Source: Pseudomonas citronellolis
Lineage (GTDB): Bacteria > Pseudomonadota > Gammaproteobacteria > Pseudomonadales > Pseudomonadaceae
Reading direction: 5' to 3'
DNA length: 64,000 nucleotides
Assembly: GCF_900112375.1 (NCBI RefSeq)
Contig: NZ_FOLS01000019.1
Coordinates: 81,671-145,670, forward strand
Numbering within the stretch: position 1 is the stretch's first letter; the number at the start of each line of letters is the position of its first letter. Below are positions 63,900 through 64,000 of the stretch, piece by piece. The notes under the pieces are model-generated. The model was given only the letters and a program-made list of their open reading frames with translations, was not told the origin of the DNA and searched no databases. The position numbers and the translations under genes were made by a program.

Positions 63900-64000
63900 T
63901 GTAGTTTCTGTGGCAATAACTCAAGATAGCGAGAGGAATGAGCGTTAAAAAATCGTCTCGACTTTCACCCTCATTACCTGCGACAGCACCTAGTCTATGC
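63900..64000. other. Foreign sequence interrupting vgrG
   Basis: The last 101 bases have lower GC than the neighbours and no VgrG coding in any frame. Stops occur in the frame that would continue VgrG. It may be the end of an insertion sequence or a rearrangement joint; too little lies in the window to name it. Confidence 0.55.

Overview
The window is high-GC DNA of a Pseudomonas close to the P. aeruginosa / P. nitroreducens / P. citronellolis branch. The main reasons are two tandem cbb3 oxidase operons beside ccoGHIS, anr and hemN, the neighbourhood apt-anr-hemN-cco-cco-aer-acnA-tusA (order known to me from P. aeruginosa), a bkd operon with a divergent Lrp-type bkdR, and intergenic repeat families typical of Pseudomonas. 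I see no tRNA, rRNA, CRISPR array or complete prophage.

Layout. 1-3.7 kb (minus strand): a cut-off shikimate/quinate dehydrogenase, aroQ, and an overlapping aldo/keto reductase plus FAD dehydrogenase pair. 3.7-4.9 kb: repeats and a C4-type antisense RNA leader in front of a small unknown gene. 4.9-10.6 kb: the branched-chain keto acid dehydrogenase operon bkdA1-bkdA2-bkdB-lpdV and its divergent regulator bkdR. 10.9-13.9 kb: apt, anr and hemN, the last with a good Anr box. 14.2-26.7 kb: a TauE/SafE protein, ccoS, ccoI, ccoH, ccoG and two complete ccoNOQP operons; only the distal one (cco-2) has a perfect Anr box. 26.8-39.1 kb: a hydrolase, the aerotaxis receptor aer, acnA, rlmM, a MaoC-like hydratase, a CocE-type lipoprotein, tusA, a LysR regulator, a tiny membrane protein and a DUF4865 protein. 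39.2-43.2 kb: a two-gene DNA repair unit, FAN1 nuclease plus an Fe-S helicase with an N-terminal nuclease-like domain.

43.6-58.4 kb holds half of a second, lateral-type flagellar system: flhA-flhB-fliR-fliQ-fliP-fliN-fliM divergent from a sigma-54 activator (lafK-like), fliE-F-G-H-I-J and flgM-flgN, with a PilZ gene abutting flhA. Rod, hook, filament, cap and stator genes are absent, so they must lie elsewhere if the system works. The region ends in a strong intrinsic terminator and a dense repeat block (58.4-59.2 kb).

59.3-64 kb (minus strand) is a type VI secretion effector island: the C-terminal part of a VgrG fused to a DUF2235 (Tle1-like) lipase domain, two near-duplicate DUF2931 lipoproteins (candidate immunity proteins), a small lipoprotein and a membrane protein. 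The VgrG half stops matching abruptly at about 63,899, where unrelated, less GC-rich sequence begins, so this gene looks broken by an insertion or rearrangement.

Together the core genes make an oxygen-response block: Anr senses low oxygen, hemN supplies haem anaerobically, cco-1 and cco-2 respire at low oxygen, ccoGHIS load copper and assemble the oxidases, and Aer steers cells by energy state. The accessory blocks (C4 RNA, second flagellum, T6SS island) sit between repeat-rich intergenic segments.
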